The notes under the pieces: generated by a model
Databases searched by the model: none
The model's input: only the letters and a program-made list of their open reading frames with translations
What the model was told of the DNA's origin: nothing
Assembly: GCF_036711975.1 (NCBI RefSeq)
Contig: NC_091973.1
Span: forward strand, 15,624,001 to 15,688,000
Direction of reading: 5' to 3'
DNA length: 64,000 bases
Source: Onthophagus taurus
Lineage: Eukaryota > Arthropoda > Insecta > Coleoptera > Scarabaeidae
Part shown: in pieces, positions 11,401 to 22,033 of the stretch
Numbering within the stretch: position 1 is the stretch's first letter
How the letters are laid out: each line of letters opens with the position of its first letter
Position numbers and translations under genes: made by a program

Positions 11401-11548
11401 GGCAAAGCTGGCTCCTAAATTTGTAGGTCCGTATTCTGTTTATAGGGTCTTGTCACCTTGGACTTACGAGTTGAGGGATGGTGAGGGTAATAATGTTGGA
11501 ACTTGGCACGCTAAGGATTTGAAGCCTTACCTTGTTGACCCGGGTTAG
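8417..11548 (+). CDS. pol: gypsy-1 Pol polyprotein (protease, RT, RNase H, integrase)
   Basis: Open from 8417, after a stop at 8414-8416, in the -1 frame relative to gag; no start codon is needed if made by frameshifting. Domains in order: aspartic protease with LLDTGAS (about 8588); reverse transcriptase with VYLDDVVIV (about 9490); RNase H with LHTDASGVGLGAVL (about 9930); integrase with an HHCC zinc finger (SHDSQTAGHMG ... CELCASY, about 10517-10650). The integrase catalytic core shows the triad in DLVGPLP, CDNGPQF and VERVNRTLK (about 10730-11037), then a GPY/F-type module (KFVGPYSVYRVL) near 11415. No internal stop or shift was seen, so the copy may be active. It copies RNA to cDNA and inserts it. 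Confidence 0.95.
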   Translation, partial: EVFGKCQSSSLGRRLIDIEDEKPADRISSVLEFVLDSCKKDERPYLKISILGRELLGLLDTGASRTILGGVGWKVVSDLGFHCRRVSSSVRIANGQLVESLGVVTVPVTLKDRITLIDMLVIPTLPQTLILGVDFFKSVGVVPDLRNDSWNFAYETVFEIDSLDDDLSPSNKQLLETMVNSFKTKMGDGLGCTHLVSHVIRTSADPIKQRYYPVSPVMQQHINKELDIMLEQGVVEPSSSAWSSPILLVRKKDNTYRFCVDYRRLNAVSERDSYPLPYISATLDKLRNAKFLSSLDIKSAFWQVPMENASKAFTAFTVPGRGLYQFTRMPFGLHNSPATWQRLVDRVLGPELEPNVFVYLDDVVIVTDTFEKHLEVLSSVFERLLAAGLKVSWEKCKLCRSELRYLGYVVDKYGLHVDPEKVNAMLKIPVPKCQKDVRRILGTFSWYRRFIPEFATLISPITNLLKKNKPVEWTDECERSFRVIKEKLVSAPILRCPDYSLPFELHTDASGVGLGAVLLQPGEDGEQVVVYLSRSLSPAERNYSATERECLAVIWAAEKLKPYLEGVPFTVVTDHYSLLWLLKLKVPTGRIARWAIRLQQFDFVVKHRKGCENVVPDLLSRSFEVVDSIQERTELKFSDTSDVWYRRLKERVLNFPAKHPLFRVENGEVYKYVVSSVLGRNSEPWKRVVPRDFRKEILALSHDSQTAGHMGVFKTLGRISELYIWPKMKADVVRYISGCELCASYRIPNVKPAGKFVRTPDSDRPWQLISIDLVGPLPRSRKGNQFIFVISDYFSKFVLAYPIRTATADKISQILETEVFLKFGVPKTLICDNGPQFRSRKLNLLTQQYGVSVRFNANYHPQANPVERVNRTLKRILSLYCKDDQRKWDVSVPKITCAINSARHEVTKLTPHFVCTGRELVLNGKQYDKVMGDGEWSLDNEDLSKVFADVRKRIAQASGVNERRYNLRRRSDKFMVGQKVWKRNFVLSNASKYFSAKLAPKFVGPYSVYRVLSPWTYELRDGEGNNVGTWHAKDLKPYLVDPG
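8426..8432 (+). promoter_or_regulatory. candidate -1 ribosomal frameshift site between gag and pol
   Basis: GGGAAAT fits the X XXY YYZ slippery pattern exactly in the gag reading frame (G GGA AAT). It lies in the 34-base window where gag (to 8450) and pol (open from 8417) are both readable, so slipping back by one base leads straight into pol. Confidence 0.75.
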
Positions 11549-12348
11549 TTGTTCCTTGTTTGATTTGCTGGCTCACCTGGCAGGGGCCTTAGACTACTCC
11601 AGAAGACCGGCTGTCTCCGTTTCGTGTACATCTGTTTCTATTTTGGTTCTATCCATCTTGGGAACTTACGGAGTGTGTTTTGTCCTAATTGGTTGTGATT
11701 GTTTGGTACAACTAGTTATTTCGTTTAGTGCTATTCCATAGATATTATGGATAGTATCTACCTGACTGATTACCCCTTTGGTGTGGTACATCCCTAGTTG
11801 TTTAATTTCATTGTCCTCCCCTATTTTTCAGAGCCAGTACCACAAAGTCCGTGGGCGTTTGGCCATTGACATTTTGTTTTGTGACTGTTGTAAACTGTCA
11901 CGTTTTCGCCGCAGGTAGCGATATACCGATCGTAGGTTTAGTATCTTAGTATCGACCAACGAACCCGTCTTAATTTTCTTTTCCTTTTTTTCGCTTGTTA
12001 TCCTTTAACTGTAGTAATAAACCTATTTTTGTTCTAGTCCCAGTCGAGTCGTTTTTCTTTTTCGTTTTAGAGTGTCTTCGCTTCACGAATTCCTCCATGT
12101 TATTGATATTAGGTTGGAGTGATCACTGTGCGACTTATTGATAGTATTCATGGATTTCTATATCTCTGTATTTTCATTTATTATTTTATTATTTTCCCTT
12201 CCGACCGAATGTCGAAGACCTGAAGGCTATGGGCACGAGGTGGATCAGGTGGTTGGTTCCATAGTTGCATATACTTATTTTTGGGTTGGATTTTGGTTGT
12301 TAGGGTTGCTTGTCTAAAGTTTAAAGTTTACGAGTAAACTTTCTTGTT
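11549..12348 (+). other. gypsy-1 3' untranslated region
   Basis: No third large frame (env) is present between pol and the 3' LTR. Confidence 0.7.
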
Positions 12349-12360
12349 GTAAGGGGGGAA
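12349..12360 (+). promoter_or_regulatory. polypurine tract of gypsy-1
   Basis: GTAAGGGGGGAA lies directly before the 3' LTR, the expected plus-strand primer position. Confidence 0.8.
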
Positions 12361-14135
12361 TGTAACGGTTCCGTTCGAGGTTATTGAATTTCCTTGTGAT
12401 TTGTCTGTAATTGTTAGAAGTCGGGGAATTATATACAATTTTGTTTATTTACCTTGTTATAATTTTTGTTTTTTTGTTACAGCAAGCCGAACTTGGAAAC
12501 ACTTGAAAATCCTTTCCCTTTCATCACTTTTCTTAAATCCTTTCCTTTCGCTCATTTTAAACGCCTTTTTCTTTTTCATTACCTTCATTACAATCACACA
12601 ATAAATCTTAACCTTAAAACTTTTCTTTTTCTCTTCTTCATTACTATCATGAATTTTGTTTACATTTTTAAGTTCGGACTGTCAATAATAGAGGGAGGGA
12701 GTGATTTTGAATTCTTGGCACCGCGCGATTTTATAACGAGTTTTTTGGTTAAAATCTTGGGAAATGAATACCCGTGCGCGATTTTACTCTTCCTCTTTTG
12801 AAACCAGCCTTTGTAGTGTTTGGATGGTTAACAAGAATTTTAAGTCGACATTTTGGTATAATTCTGTGTAGAATTTTGGATCGATTTATATCCGTATTTT
12901 TCGGGATCTGAGTTAATTAATCCTTTAATTTTTCGTTTGGAAATTGTTCAACGATTACGGTTTCACCGGATTTATTGCACATTTTTACAAAGACTATTCA
13001 TTTTGCTGGTTAAAACCTCATACCACCTTGAGGTAGGTTTTTCTTTTTACATTTTCTTTAATTTTAGCTTAATACTAACTTAAACCTAAATTCATTTAAA
13101 CTCCTTTCACACTACATAAAATCATCCATCCCTACATTCTTGCCTAATTATCTATTTACATTTTTCTTTCTTTTCTTTACACGCTAGGTTTTTTTCTTGG
13201 AGCCTTATTCCTTATATAAGTTCTTGGGAAATCTCCCATCCCGGAAACAAGTACTACCAGGAATAAAGAAGTAAATTAGAATCTACATAACCCAAGTTTC
13301 CTGTACTTACCATCGAACAAGTGTTTCCAAAGGAGGTTTGCTGGATTTTGTTGCTGTATCTACGTATAATTGTTGTCATCGTGAAGTCATCATCCTTCGT
13401 CAAAAGAGTCTGGAATAAAGGTCAGAATTTTCCTGTTTATACAAAAAGAATATCAGTGTGGTTAGATACTTTTGTATTTTTTTTATAAAGTAAGATTTTC
13501 TTTTGTACTTACCATTTAATTTTTTTGTTAACTTCACTGGTTCATTTTGTTCATTTCACTTTAAACCAGTTCTTTATTATTATTATCTCATTTTAATTGT
13601 CAATTAATTTTTCTTGTAAAGTTATCGGATTTATTAGGGGTGTTATTAATTTCGGTATTGATTTCGATTTTGTTTTCTTTTCCGTTCGCCTGATCGAGCG
13701 CTCGGGTCAATCGGGGACGTGTCGCGATCATTATTTAGGTTTGTTTTAATTTTGTTTTATTCAGTTCATTATTATTTTCTTTCTCTTTTACCCCCCTAAT
13801 TATTCGGGATTTCTTTTTTCGAACAATCTCCGTTATTTTATTTACTACTTATATACTTTATATTTTGTTTTACCATATTTTTTTTTTCTTAATAAATTTG
13901 TTTTTATATGGTATATGATTCCGCGATTTCTTTGTGTTTTGTTATATGTTGGTGTTGTCGAACCTTTTCCCTTCCAGCCCTCTTCGCAGTTAGAGCGATC
14001 TGTAACTGAAACTGCGTGGCGCCTTATAAATTCAAACCCACCCCATCTTCACTGGGAAGCCGAGGTGTTGCAGATCTGTATTTTTTTAAAAGGGGTTCGA
14101 TTGTGTTGTTGTCGTTTTGTTGAAAAGCCGCCACA
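12361..14135 (+). repeat. 3' LTR of gypsy-1
   Basis: 1775 bp, almost identical to 5103-6878. It differs in an AA/CC-type change near 12438, GG for CT near 12697, one T fewer near 13190 and a C/T change near 13890. Confidence 0.97.
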
Positions 14136-14433
14136 GGATTAGTATGTTGGCCTCTGGTTTCTTCCTCAATTGTCCTGGCTTCATCCCTTGTTTTGTTTAA
14201 CATTCTAAATACCACCTCTCGTATTCTAATTAATTGTTCTTGTGATATTTCTTCAACATTTCCGTAGTCTGCGTCTGCTTGTTGTGGAACTGGTCTTCTT
14301 GTCTTATTTCTTTTTCTATTTTGGTTTTGCCGATTTACCAACATTTTATACCTGTCTTTACAATTTTGTGCAGTATAATAACCGATTTTTTTCTCCATCC
14401 CTTCAACTATATCCTTTATATAATGTTCACGAC
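14136..14433 (-). pseudogene. YqaJ-type nuclease gene, upstream half
   Basis: The minus strand reads GREHYIKDIVEGMEKKIGYY, then CKDRYKMLVNRQNQNRKRNK, a Myb/SANT-like basic helix region. It ends IEEETRGQHTNP exactly at the gypsy-1 border; the frame resumes beyond the element at 5102 with NWKQQRLFRITASN. In related proteins a TRGQ-type stretch precedes the RITASNFG motif, so the two halves belong to one gene. At its other end it is interrupted at 14433 by a hAT terminus. Two different elements have hit the same gene. Confidence 0.7.
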
Positions 14434-15958
14434 CAGTGATGTGCCGAGTAGAGAATGACACGTAGACTACGTGTAGATTTTGTGTAGAAAACACTTATTG
14501 TTTACAGCAACAATGTTTACGGTATACGTAGACAATGATATAATGTAGACTATCACACATAAAATGGAACTAACACTAGAACTAATACTAGAAACTTCAT
14601 AGTTTAGTCGTGCGTTTTTTAAAAAAAGCGTATGGTGTTTTGGATGCCATGTATCTTCTTCAAAAACAAGTTTGTTTGAAATTGAGTTATTTGTGAGTTA
14701 TTAGTACATGTTATTAGTACATTTATATATATTTATTATTCCTATTTATTTTCAAAATTGTTAATTATTAGTTAGTATAATTACGAAGGCTTTCACTTTA
14801 TTAGTTAGCTACTTATTATTTTACAATGCATTTATTGTTATTATAGAAATTTGTATATCTTTTATAAAATTGGGAATAAGGAAATATTGAAAGAGTCGTT
14901 GTCGTTGCACGATAAGAAACGACTTTTATTTACTTTATAAAATAAGCTGTATTATTATAAAAAATATGATAATAAATAAAAGAATAAATATAGAATTTTC
15001 TATATTAATTTCTATTCGTCGTCTTCATTACATTCATTACAAGTTTCGAGGTCATCATCTAACTTGAATGTATAATATATATGCATGAGCTTCTTCGATC
15101 TTTCAAATGTCAAACGATTTCTCTTTGATGTGTGTATGCCACCCCAAATAGAAATTATTCTCTCCAGTTGGGCGGATGAAACAGGTATCTTTAAAAGTTG
15201 TTTTGCCAATTTTGCCAACTGAGGGTGATTTATTTCACTAGTGCCCCAATACACCAATGGATTATTCACCTCTTTCTCAAATAGTATCAGAAATATACCA
15301 GTCTATTATTAAAACTGTCTAAACTTTCTAAACCATCAGCATTTAAAGGCTTAAGCAAAAATTTGTAAACTCGGTTTTTGTTATTTTGTGACAATTTCGC
15401 ATTATCATATTTTGGATGCAGATAATAAGCGCTTAATGAAAAGTCATTAAACACCATTTCTATTCTTCTGTCAATTTCCGAGGACAGCTTTGTTTTGTGT
15501 GGTTCAGGAATATTTAAACATAGCCAATCATTAACAGCATCTGCTATGGAAGAAGAAGCTTTTTGACAATTGTTGATTAGGTTACATATCGGATCAAACA
15601 CCGTAATATATTCCTTAAGCTGTTCTATAAAGTTGTCGTCATATAGCAAATTTGTTGTTTTTAGTTTTCTATTACCATTATCACACTCAGCAGCAATAAT
15701 TTTCATATATTGATGATTTTTTATTAAACAGTTGTAGGCATCACGGTACGAGCATCTTGTTTCACGTGGTAACTTCATACGACATCCCCCTTTTTGTAAA
15801 ATTTTGTGTTCATAATCGGTCTGTTTATATTCCTTTAAAATACTAACGACTTGTTCATAATCGGTCTGTTTATATTCCTTTAAAATATTAACGACTTTAT
15901 CAGTAAGTGTTTTGAGTTGGAGTTGTCCTGGACAACTCCAACTCGTCTTCGTTTTCAA
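14434..15958 (-). mobile_element. hAT transposon, 5'-truncated, with transposase pseudogene
   Basis: The end at 14434-14446, CAGTGATGTGCCG, is a typical hAT terminus; the flanking eight bases TTCACGAC (14426-14433) are a candidate target duplication. The other end was not found. The minus-strand transposase occupies 15958-15012. The upstream part (15958-15287) shows KLPRETRCSYRDAYNCLI and the alpha-helical core to SAYYLHPKYDNAKL. A second frame (15269-15012) holds the C-terminal hAT dimerisation domain, with EINHPQLAKLAKQLLKIP and SSAQLERIISIWGGI. A frameshift near 15275 separates them. The BED-finger N-terminus is missing. An internal 45-bp tandem duplication is listed separately. Confidence 0.82.
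15807..15896 (-). repeat. 45-bp tandem duplication inside the hAT transposase
   Basis: The unit at 15807-15851 is repeated at 15852-15896 with about one change. On the protein it duplicates ILKEYKQTDYE in frame, so the frame survives. Confidence 0.9.
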
Positions 15959-16309
15959 TTTTGTTCATTTCACGTTTGAAATGTAAATTTTATATTTCTA
16001 TACTTTTATCTGGTCATTTATTATTGGTTTTATTTATCTGACTAGTTTCGGTTTAATAAATAATCTTCAGATATAAACTACAAGAGATGAAATATGCAAT
16101 AATAGTAAAAAATCTTGAACAATTAAGAAATTTAAATCTTATGAATTTAAATTGTTAAATGTAAAAAATGCAGAAAATTCCTTATGACTAGTACTTACAG
16201 TCAAAATTGTAAGAAAATAACATTGTATTTAAATTCAACTTCATAATTAATTTTTATTAAGACAATATTAAAACCAATATATACGTTAATTAAATTGTAT
16301 TAAAAATTT
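15959..16309. other. non-coding
   Basis: AT-rich. At 16042-16071 it carries ACTAGTTTCGGTTTAAT and ATCTTCAGA, a weak version of the motif at 4552 and 55117. This may be the 3' flank of the Penelope-like relic that follows. Confidence 0.35.
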
Positions 16310-17043
16310 TGAAATTTTATATGTGCTTGAATCTATGGATGCTATAATGGGTCTAATTGGAAAGTTAACTTTATGTAATTTAATTAAAGAATATAACAAA
16401 CGTGTGTTTGGGTTCATAGGTAAAATTTTAAACATAGCTATGTTTTGTTCTTTGAGGAATTCTTCAGAATTTTTAATTAATTTCTTCACTTTAGTACGAA
16501 AAGAGTTGATAGGGTTCTTTTTAATTTCGGTAAAATTATTTTCATTGAAAAAGTCTAAAGTTTTTGAAATGTATACTGGTTTATCTAGAATCACTAAGCC
16601 CGCATTCTTGTCTGCATTAGTATCTTACGTAATGATTTAAGTTCTTCCCAACCAGAATTATAGTTATTGTTGTTGTTTCTTTCTGTCCTCTTCAAAAGCT
16701 CGATGAGATCATTCCTCAAACCGTCTTCTCCCGCCACTTTATTGGCAGCAGATTCTAGGTTTATAGCCAGATCGGGTAAGTTGTGGTGTTTAGGAGGTAT
16801 TGTATATTTATGACCTTTGTTGAGCAGTTTCCATTCTTCTGTGGTGAATTGAGTATTGGATAGATTGGTAATACGGGGATGAAATTTGTGTTGGCTATGA
16901 ACGAAGTTATCTTGATTGTTATTTTGTTTAGCTCTTCTTGAATTGTTAAGTTTGTTGAGTTTCCTTCTCCACGTCGCGTTAAGTTCCAATCTCTTAAATG
17001 ACTTAGCTTGTGTAATTAATTCTCGTAACTCCAGAAAATGCAA
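16310..17043 (-). pseudogene. Penelope-like element reverse transcriptase, N-terminal part
   Basis: The minus strand starts near 17043. FHPRITNLSNTQFTTEEWKLLNKG is followed by ESAANKVAGEDGLRNDLIELL; after a frame change near 16610 come ADKNAGLVILDK, FLKEQNIAMFKILPMNP and YSLIKLHKVNFPIRPIIASI. The PADKN(A/G)xxVIxDK and LPKxHK-xxFPxRPI-type motifs are those of Penelope-like retroelements, upstream of the catalytic palm. The palm, thumb and GIY-YIG endonuclease are missing here. A separate C-terminal piece of such an element is at 29227-29508. Dead fragment. Confidence 0.8.
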
Positions 17044-18253
17044 TCGTGTAGTTAAAATGTTATAAAAATAATTAATTTTTTCTATTGATGAAGTCTAATT
17101 TTCGATGGTATTTCGTACCATTCGTACAATTTCAACATTCTGTCTAACACTTAGTAATTCCATAATTACACCACTAAATAGCACATTTTTTATAAAATTT
17201 TTATAAGGACAAAACTGACAGATTCAATTATTTTTCTTATTTCCATGGTTTACTAGATAACTATTTTTTTATTTCCATGGTTACAAATGTAAATAGTTTT
17301 TGTATTATTGGCTGTATTTTATTTTCATTTTTGTCATAGTTTACTAGATCAGATCAAATAAATTCATAAAAAATTATATTTTTCAATTATTTGTAACGGT
17401 GTTAGTTTGTAACCATTTTTGATGAAATTTGGTATATGCCCATTTCAAAAAGTGCTCAAAAAAATGTCCTAATATGATTTCTTCATTTTTAGCACCTAAA
17501 AAGTATAGTAGTAAAAAAAATACCTAAATAGTAGGCATAAATAATACCTAAAAATATAATAATATACAATAATATATATAATAAATAGTACCTAAAAAAA
17601 TAGTAGGCCTTGGTTTTTTAAGAAAAATATGACTCTTTGTCCTAAGGTACAGTTTCTTATGCTCTACAATTCAAAAAAAAAATTATCGAAATCGGATAAT
17701 AAGTACAAATTTTACGAGGCCGCTTTCGAATGGGTCACACTGCATATACGCAAAATTATTCAATATTCCTTAACTTTTTAGTTTTGCAATTCTAGTATTT
17801 GTACGTAATGAGGATTGACTTGTTTCGGGTAATTCGATATCTTCAGGGTTATCATCAGTTACTTCGCTATGTTGTTTATCTGTTATAAATGACAATATGG
17901 GTTTTTCTTTAGGATTTCTATACTTGGATTTGATGGGTTTGTAAATTTTATATAGAACATACAGTCCTATAAAAATAAATAAAATATAAATTAAATTAAA
18001 TAAATTATTAATTTATTAATTTTATTTATTATTAATTAATTTATTTTATTTTTATTAATTTTTTTTTATTATTAATTAATTTTCATTAATTTTTTTATTA
18101 TTCTTTATATAAATTTTAACGTAGTCATTAAGAAAAATGATTCGACATCGTCAATTTTATCTAATGTTTGGAAAAGCTGGTGGTTTACGATATCTAGACT
18201 TTCTATATCTAAATTAAAAGCCAGTTATATACGATGATAAATGTTTTATTTTA
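17044..18253. other. non-coding, low-complexity AT stretch at 17960-18115
   Basis: No recognised gene. 17960-18115 is a long run of TTAATTTATT-like words. Minus-strand 17970-17780 has a short open stretch (YKPIKSKYRNPKEKPILSF) ahead of an AT-rich hydrophobic-looking segment. It could be the tail of an envelope-like protein, but I cannot support that. Confidence 0.35.
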
Positions 18254-18470
18254 TTAAAACAGGGTAATTCGGTGCAACAAAGGTAATGGCACCGAATTGG
18301 CACCGAATGGCACCATTTTTACGATGAACATCGAATCACAAATTTTGAAATAAGAAAAAGTTGAAAAGTTTTGATGTTGTTTGAATAATTTAGAGGTGAA
18401 ATCTTTACTTTGATCGGCAAAAATTTCTGGAATACCGAATTTGCAAATGAAATTTAGCACAGAAAGGTTA
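18254..18470 (-). pseudogene. gypsy integrase core scrap
   Basis: The minus strand reads FICKFGIPEIFADQSKDFTS, the segment of LTR-retrotransposon integrases around the second catalytic Asp (FGIPxxxxxDQGxxFxS). About 30 residues are convincing; both sides are lost. Confidence 0.6.
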
Positions 18471-18487
18471 GCAATTGTGATAGCGGA

Positions 18488-18533
18488 GCTTTATTAGTTA
18501 TATTTATTAGTTATATATTATTAGTTATATAAA
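18488..18533. repeat. three-copy 13-bp AT repeat with hairpin ends
   Basis: TTATTAGTTATAT-like units repeat three times between AGCTTTAT (18488) and ATAAAGCT (18527), so the segment can fold as a hairpin. Confidence 0.6.
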
Positions 18534-18962
18534 GCTAACACAGCTTTAACACTAGAAATACCAAAAGTTGTTATATACCTATTTCTACCAACCCGGTCAT
18601 TTTGACCGGTTTGATATTTAGTTGACAAAATATAAAAATTTAAAGAAAAGTTTGAAATATAAAAAAATAAATTTCATTATAATATTGCAGGTACATGATA
18701 TATACATCTCTTTACATAAAAAGTAGTAATATTGTTTGTTTTTTATTTAGGTTGAGTTATTATTTAGATCACTACAATTTTTACATACAGAATTTTTTTT
18801 TAATGTACATTACCATAAACATGTTTTTTACAACCAGCACATATATTCATAGTTTTCTTTATGACTTTTATTATGACTTTTTTAGCAATTGTATGAAAAG
18901 ATGTTGTGTGACAAATAGTGTCGTGAGCAATTGCAAAAATTAACGTCGCTTATCGTTTTTTT

Positions 18963-19376
18963 TTACTGGCTTATTTCATTATATATGATAAATGCAGCTA
19001 ATGCAGTAATATCTACCATAGTGTACAATATTGCAAGTGGCCAGCGATTTGTTGATCCTTTGCAATAATATGTGCTATGCATCTGATCCATTGTATCCAC
19101 GTCGGATCTATTAGCATTGTAATCCAGAATAACCATGGACTTCCTTTTTTCAGTTGTGTGTACATCGCAAGTATGGTGCATTGTAGACAGCAAAATTACC
19201 GCTTTATTTTTCTTCGGAACATATGAGCACTGTGATACATCGCTTTCGTAGAAGCCAAACAATGAGCTGCAAACTGGAAGCGCAAGACTTTTCAGGAACT
19301 CACGTGGAACAAATGTTTTATTTGAGCGTACTGTTCCAATAAATGAAGTTTTCTGCCTCATCTGCCTTATCCTCAT
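18963..19376 (-). pseudogene. piggyBac transposase fragment, C-terminal (copy 2)
   Basis: An open stretch of 137 residues on the minus strand. It begins MRQKTSFIGTVRSNKTFVP and contains LDYNANRSDVDTMDQMHS, with the third catalytic Asp of the piggyBac DDD triad (DVDTMDQM), then RWPLAILYTMVDITALAAF. The first two Asp blocks are missing, so it is a deletion derivative. Its upstream flank (19377-19395) matches that of copy 1 (2796-2818). A TTAACACTAG block at 18550 and the palindrome CCGGTCATTTTGACCGG at 18593-18609 may belong to its 3' end. Confidence 0.78.
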
Positions 19377-19451
19377 CTACATGTGGATAACCCTACTACT
19401 TACAATTACAATGAACACGTGGGTTCGTTTGTTTTTAAAAAGTTTATTTAA

Positions 19452-22033
19452 CCCTTAATAACCTGAATTATGTTTTTTTTAAATTTTTTAATTTTTTTTG
19501 TATAATACTATTATTTTATTGTTATATAAGGACATTTTAAATATATATTATCAAAAACTAATAAAAGTTACGAGATAATCCGCGTTATAATACGAGATAA
19601 CGCTAAGAAGTTACACTGCTATTAGGATGTCAATTATTAAGAAGGTTAGAGCTCAGCTTCTCCAATAATTCCAAAATATAAACAAAAATAAAAAATGACA
19701 AAACAAAGAAAATTCCATTTCAACCATTTTTTATTGATACACATTTTATTGTGATTTATGAAACTCTTCAAAACAATCTATACAGATACCAATTTTACAT
19801 TTTTTACACATAGTTCTCATTATGGATTTGCAGTTTTCACCAGCACATCGCCATTTTCTGTTGTCCGGTATTTTTGCTACAAAATGATATCTCCCATCTG
19901 ATCTTACTGCTTCGGATACCCTTTGCATAATGGAACTTTTCGAGGAGGAAGGTCTCCCTGCACCTTTTGCTGCTTTTCCATATTGGCCGAGATAAGTCAG
20001 TACAATTTCTCTTCGAAATTGAAGTTGTGGAATTTCAGTACCTCCACATTTTCGTTGCAGCGTCCATGCATTATGTATACAGATATCTATTAGCCACGTT
20101 AAAAGGGGCCAATACCATTTTTTATTACGTATGTTTATACGATATTTGGCAACATTTTCGTCCATTCTATCTGTTCCACCCATGTATTTATTATATTCTC
20201 CCAATACATAAGGTCGTGACACTTGGACAGTTTTTTTATGTACTCGAGAGTATCGTTTGACAGTGGAAAGTGGCTCAATGCCATGGCAATTCGAAGCAAT
20301 TGAGACAATAGAATTGTCTGTCCATTTTACAACAATTACTGCATCTTCTTTGCAAATTGCACTCTGATAAACTCCTCTATCATTTTTTTTAATTCTTTAT
20401 TTGAAGGTAGAATATTATTTTTAGGAATTCTATTCTCTCGTATTGTTCCCGTTGCGTGGTATCCTCTTTCTTTCAAATAACATAATAAATTCAGGCTGGT
20501 GAATAAATTATCAAAATATAAATGATAGGGCAATAACTGCTTGTCCTTGGGTGAAAAATCCAGCATCGTGAGTAACGGAGCAGCAGCTTTCCCAAAGCAT
20601 TTTTCGTATATTTCGTTCGAAGATATGCTTTTTCCTTGATAAATTTCGAAGTCCACAAGATATCCATCTACAGTGTTCAAACACCATACTTTGTAACCAA
20701 ACCTAATCGGTTTTCCATGAATGTATTGCTTGCATCCGTGTTTGCCGAAATATTTCACCATACATTCATCAAGTGACAAATTTTTTTCAGGAAGATAGTG
20801 TTTGTGAATGTTTTTTTTTACCATATTCACCAAGGGTCGCAATTTCCACATTTTATCGTTTAAATTTGGATTGGAGTTATCACAGCAATGAAAAAATCGT
20901 AAAATTTGTTCAAATCGATTTCTTCGCATACTATTTGTTACTAACTCATTGTCCATGTCGTTATTTTTATCCCAATAAAATCTCTTTCCTGGCAATTTAT
21001 TATATCCGCTGAGAATCAATATTGCCATGAAAACTTTAATTTCTTCTGAAGTTATTGCAGGATTTCCATAATTTATAAATTGCGGGTATTCGTTTGAAGA
21101 ACTCGTTAAAAAATTAATAATTTCTTCATTGAAAAATAATTCGAAAATATCTGAAGAAGATTTGTTTGTAAAATCATGAACCTGGCTTGGAAAATTATCT
21201 TCCACTGTAGTTTCAAATTGCCCTTCGATCCATGTTCTTTTTTTATTTTCCTCCCAAACAAATTCTTCTTCTATTCGATGTGTTCTTACAACCTCTGCTT
21301 CTGATAATAATTGTCTCGCATTCAAATTATCAGCTTCACACTCAACTTCATCTCCAGAATCTTCATCCGTAAGAACAGTTGCCTCAGGTGGAGATACAAA
21401 CACTGCCCTTATTGGGTTGTCGTCGTTTTCATTTCTTTCCTCAACTTCAAAAATCATATCTAATGCTTCTTTGACAGTAAATCCATCCACAAATCGAATG
21501 CCCAGGCTTCTAAAATAAAAATGTTTTACAATATAACATTGAACGGGCATCATAAATGACCCAAAATGTAAATAACATGTAACAATCGTGAAAGTATTTT
21601 ATTCGTTCGTTTTACTCAAAATAGCATTGGGATAACTTAGCGTTGCCATTTGGCAACACAGAAATTTTGTCATGTTTTCTCAAAAAGTAGTGTGAAGAGA
21701 GTAAAACAAATAACGTTAATTTATAGTATGGAGTGTGTAGAATATAATACATAAGAATCAAATATTTATATTATTGCGAAATATAAAAAATAGTTACTTA
21801 CCTCGCGTAATCATCCATATCGTCGTCAATCATAAAAACCACTATAATGAATTAACTATTATTTCTAACAAAACATACTTAGAACCGCTCTAACTGCTTG
21901 TTATGGCGCGACTGAGGTTTCTGCACATGCATAAACGCTTCCCGACACGATTTGCTTGCACAAACAAGTTCAAACTTGCAAATAATAAGTCAGCGCGCCG
22001 TGATGCCATATGGCAACACTAGGTTAAAAAGGG
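19452..22033 (-). mobile_element. piggyBac element with both ends
   Basis: The left end begins CCCTTAATAACCTG at 19452, the right end (reverse complement) begins CCCTTTTTAACCTA from 22033 inward, and TTAA flanks both sides (19448-19451 and 22034-22037). Ends starting CCCT at a TTAA target are diagnostic of piggyBac. Length is 2582 bp, with the transposase gene in the middle. Confidence 0.9.
19746..21553 (-). pseudogene. piggyBac transposase, one frameshift
   Basis: From ATG 21553 a 405-residue frame covers an acidic N-terminal third and the DDE_Tnp_1_7 core. The first two Asp of the DDD triad are in NTVDGYLVDF (about 20675) and YFDNLFTSL (about 20515). The frame breaks near 20340; downstream, 20222-19746 carries the third Asp in GGTDRMDEN and then a Cys/His-rich C-terminal domain (CAGENCKSI ... 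CKKCKIGICIDCFEEFH), as in piggyBac and PGBD3-like proteins. Upstream in-frame ATGs were not sought because an intron near 21500-21800 is possible. One shift probably inactivates it. Confidence 0.9.

Larger units (their letters stand above)
5103..14135 (+). mobile_element. complete Ty3/gypsy LTR retrotransposon (gypsy-1)
   Basis: Direct LTRs at 5103-6878 and 12361-14135 begin TGTAACGG and end GCCACA. The bases just outside are GGAT on both sides (5099-5102, 14136-14139), a 4-bp target duplication. By eye I found four substitutions and a one-base indel between the LTRs, so insertion was recent. Inside are a primer-binding site, gag, pol in the -1 frame, and a purine tract. There is no env-like frame between 11549 and 12360. 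The element sits in the YqaJ gene in the opposite orientation to that gene. Confidence 0.97.

Noticed and set aside
17780-17970. Envelope-like C-terminal tail on the minus strand
   Set aside because: Only a short open stretch before AT-rich repeats; no cleavage site or transmembrane segment that I can trust.
18593-18609. Operator-like palindrome CCGGTCATTTTGACCGG
   Set aside because: Palindromes of this type occur in piggyBac terminal regions, so it is more likely part of the piggyBac fragment.
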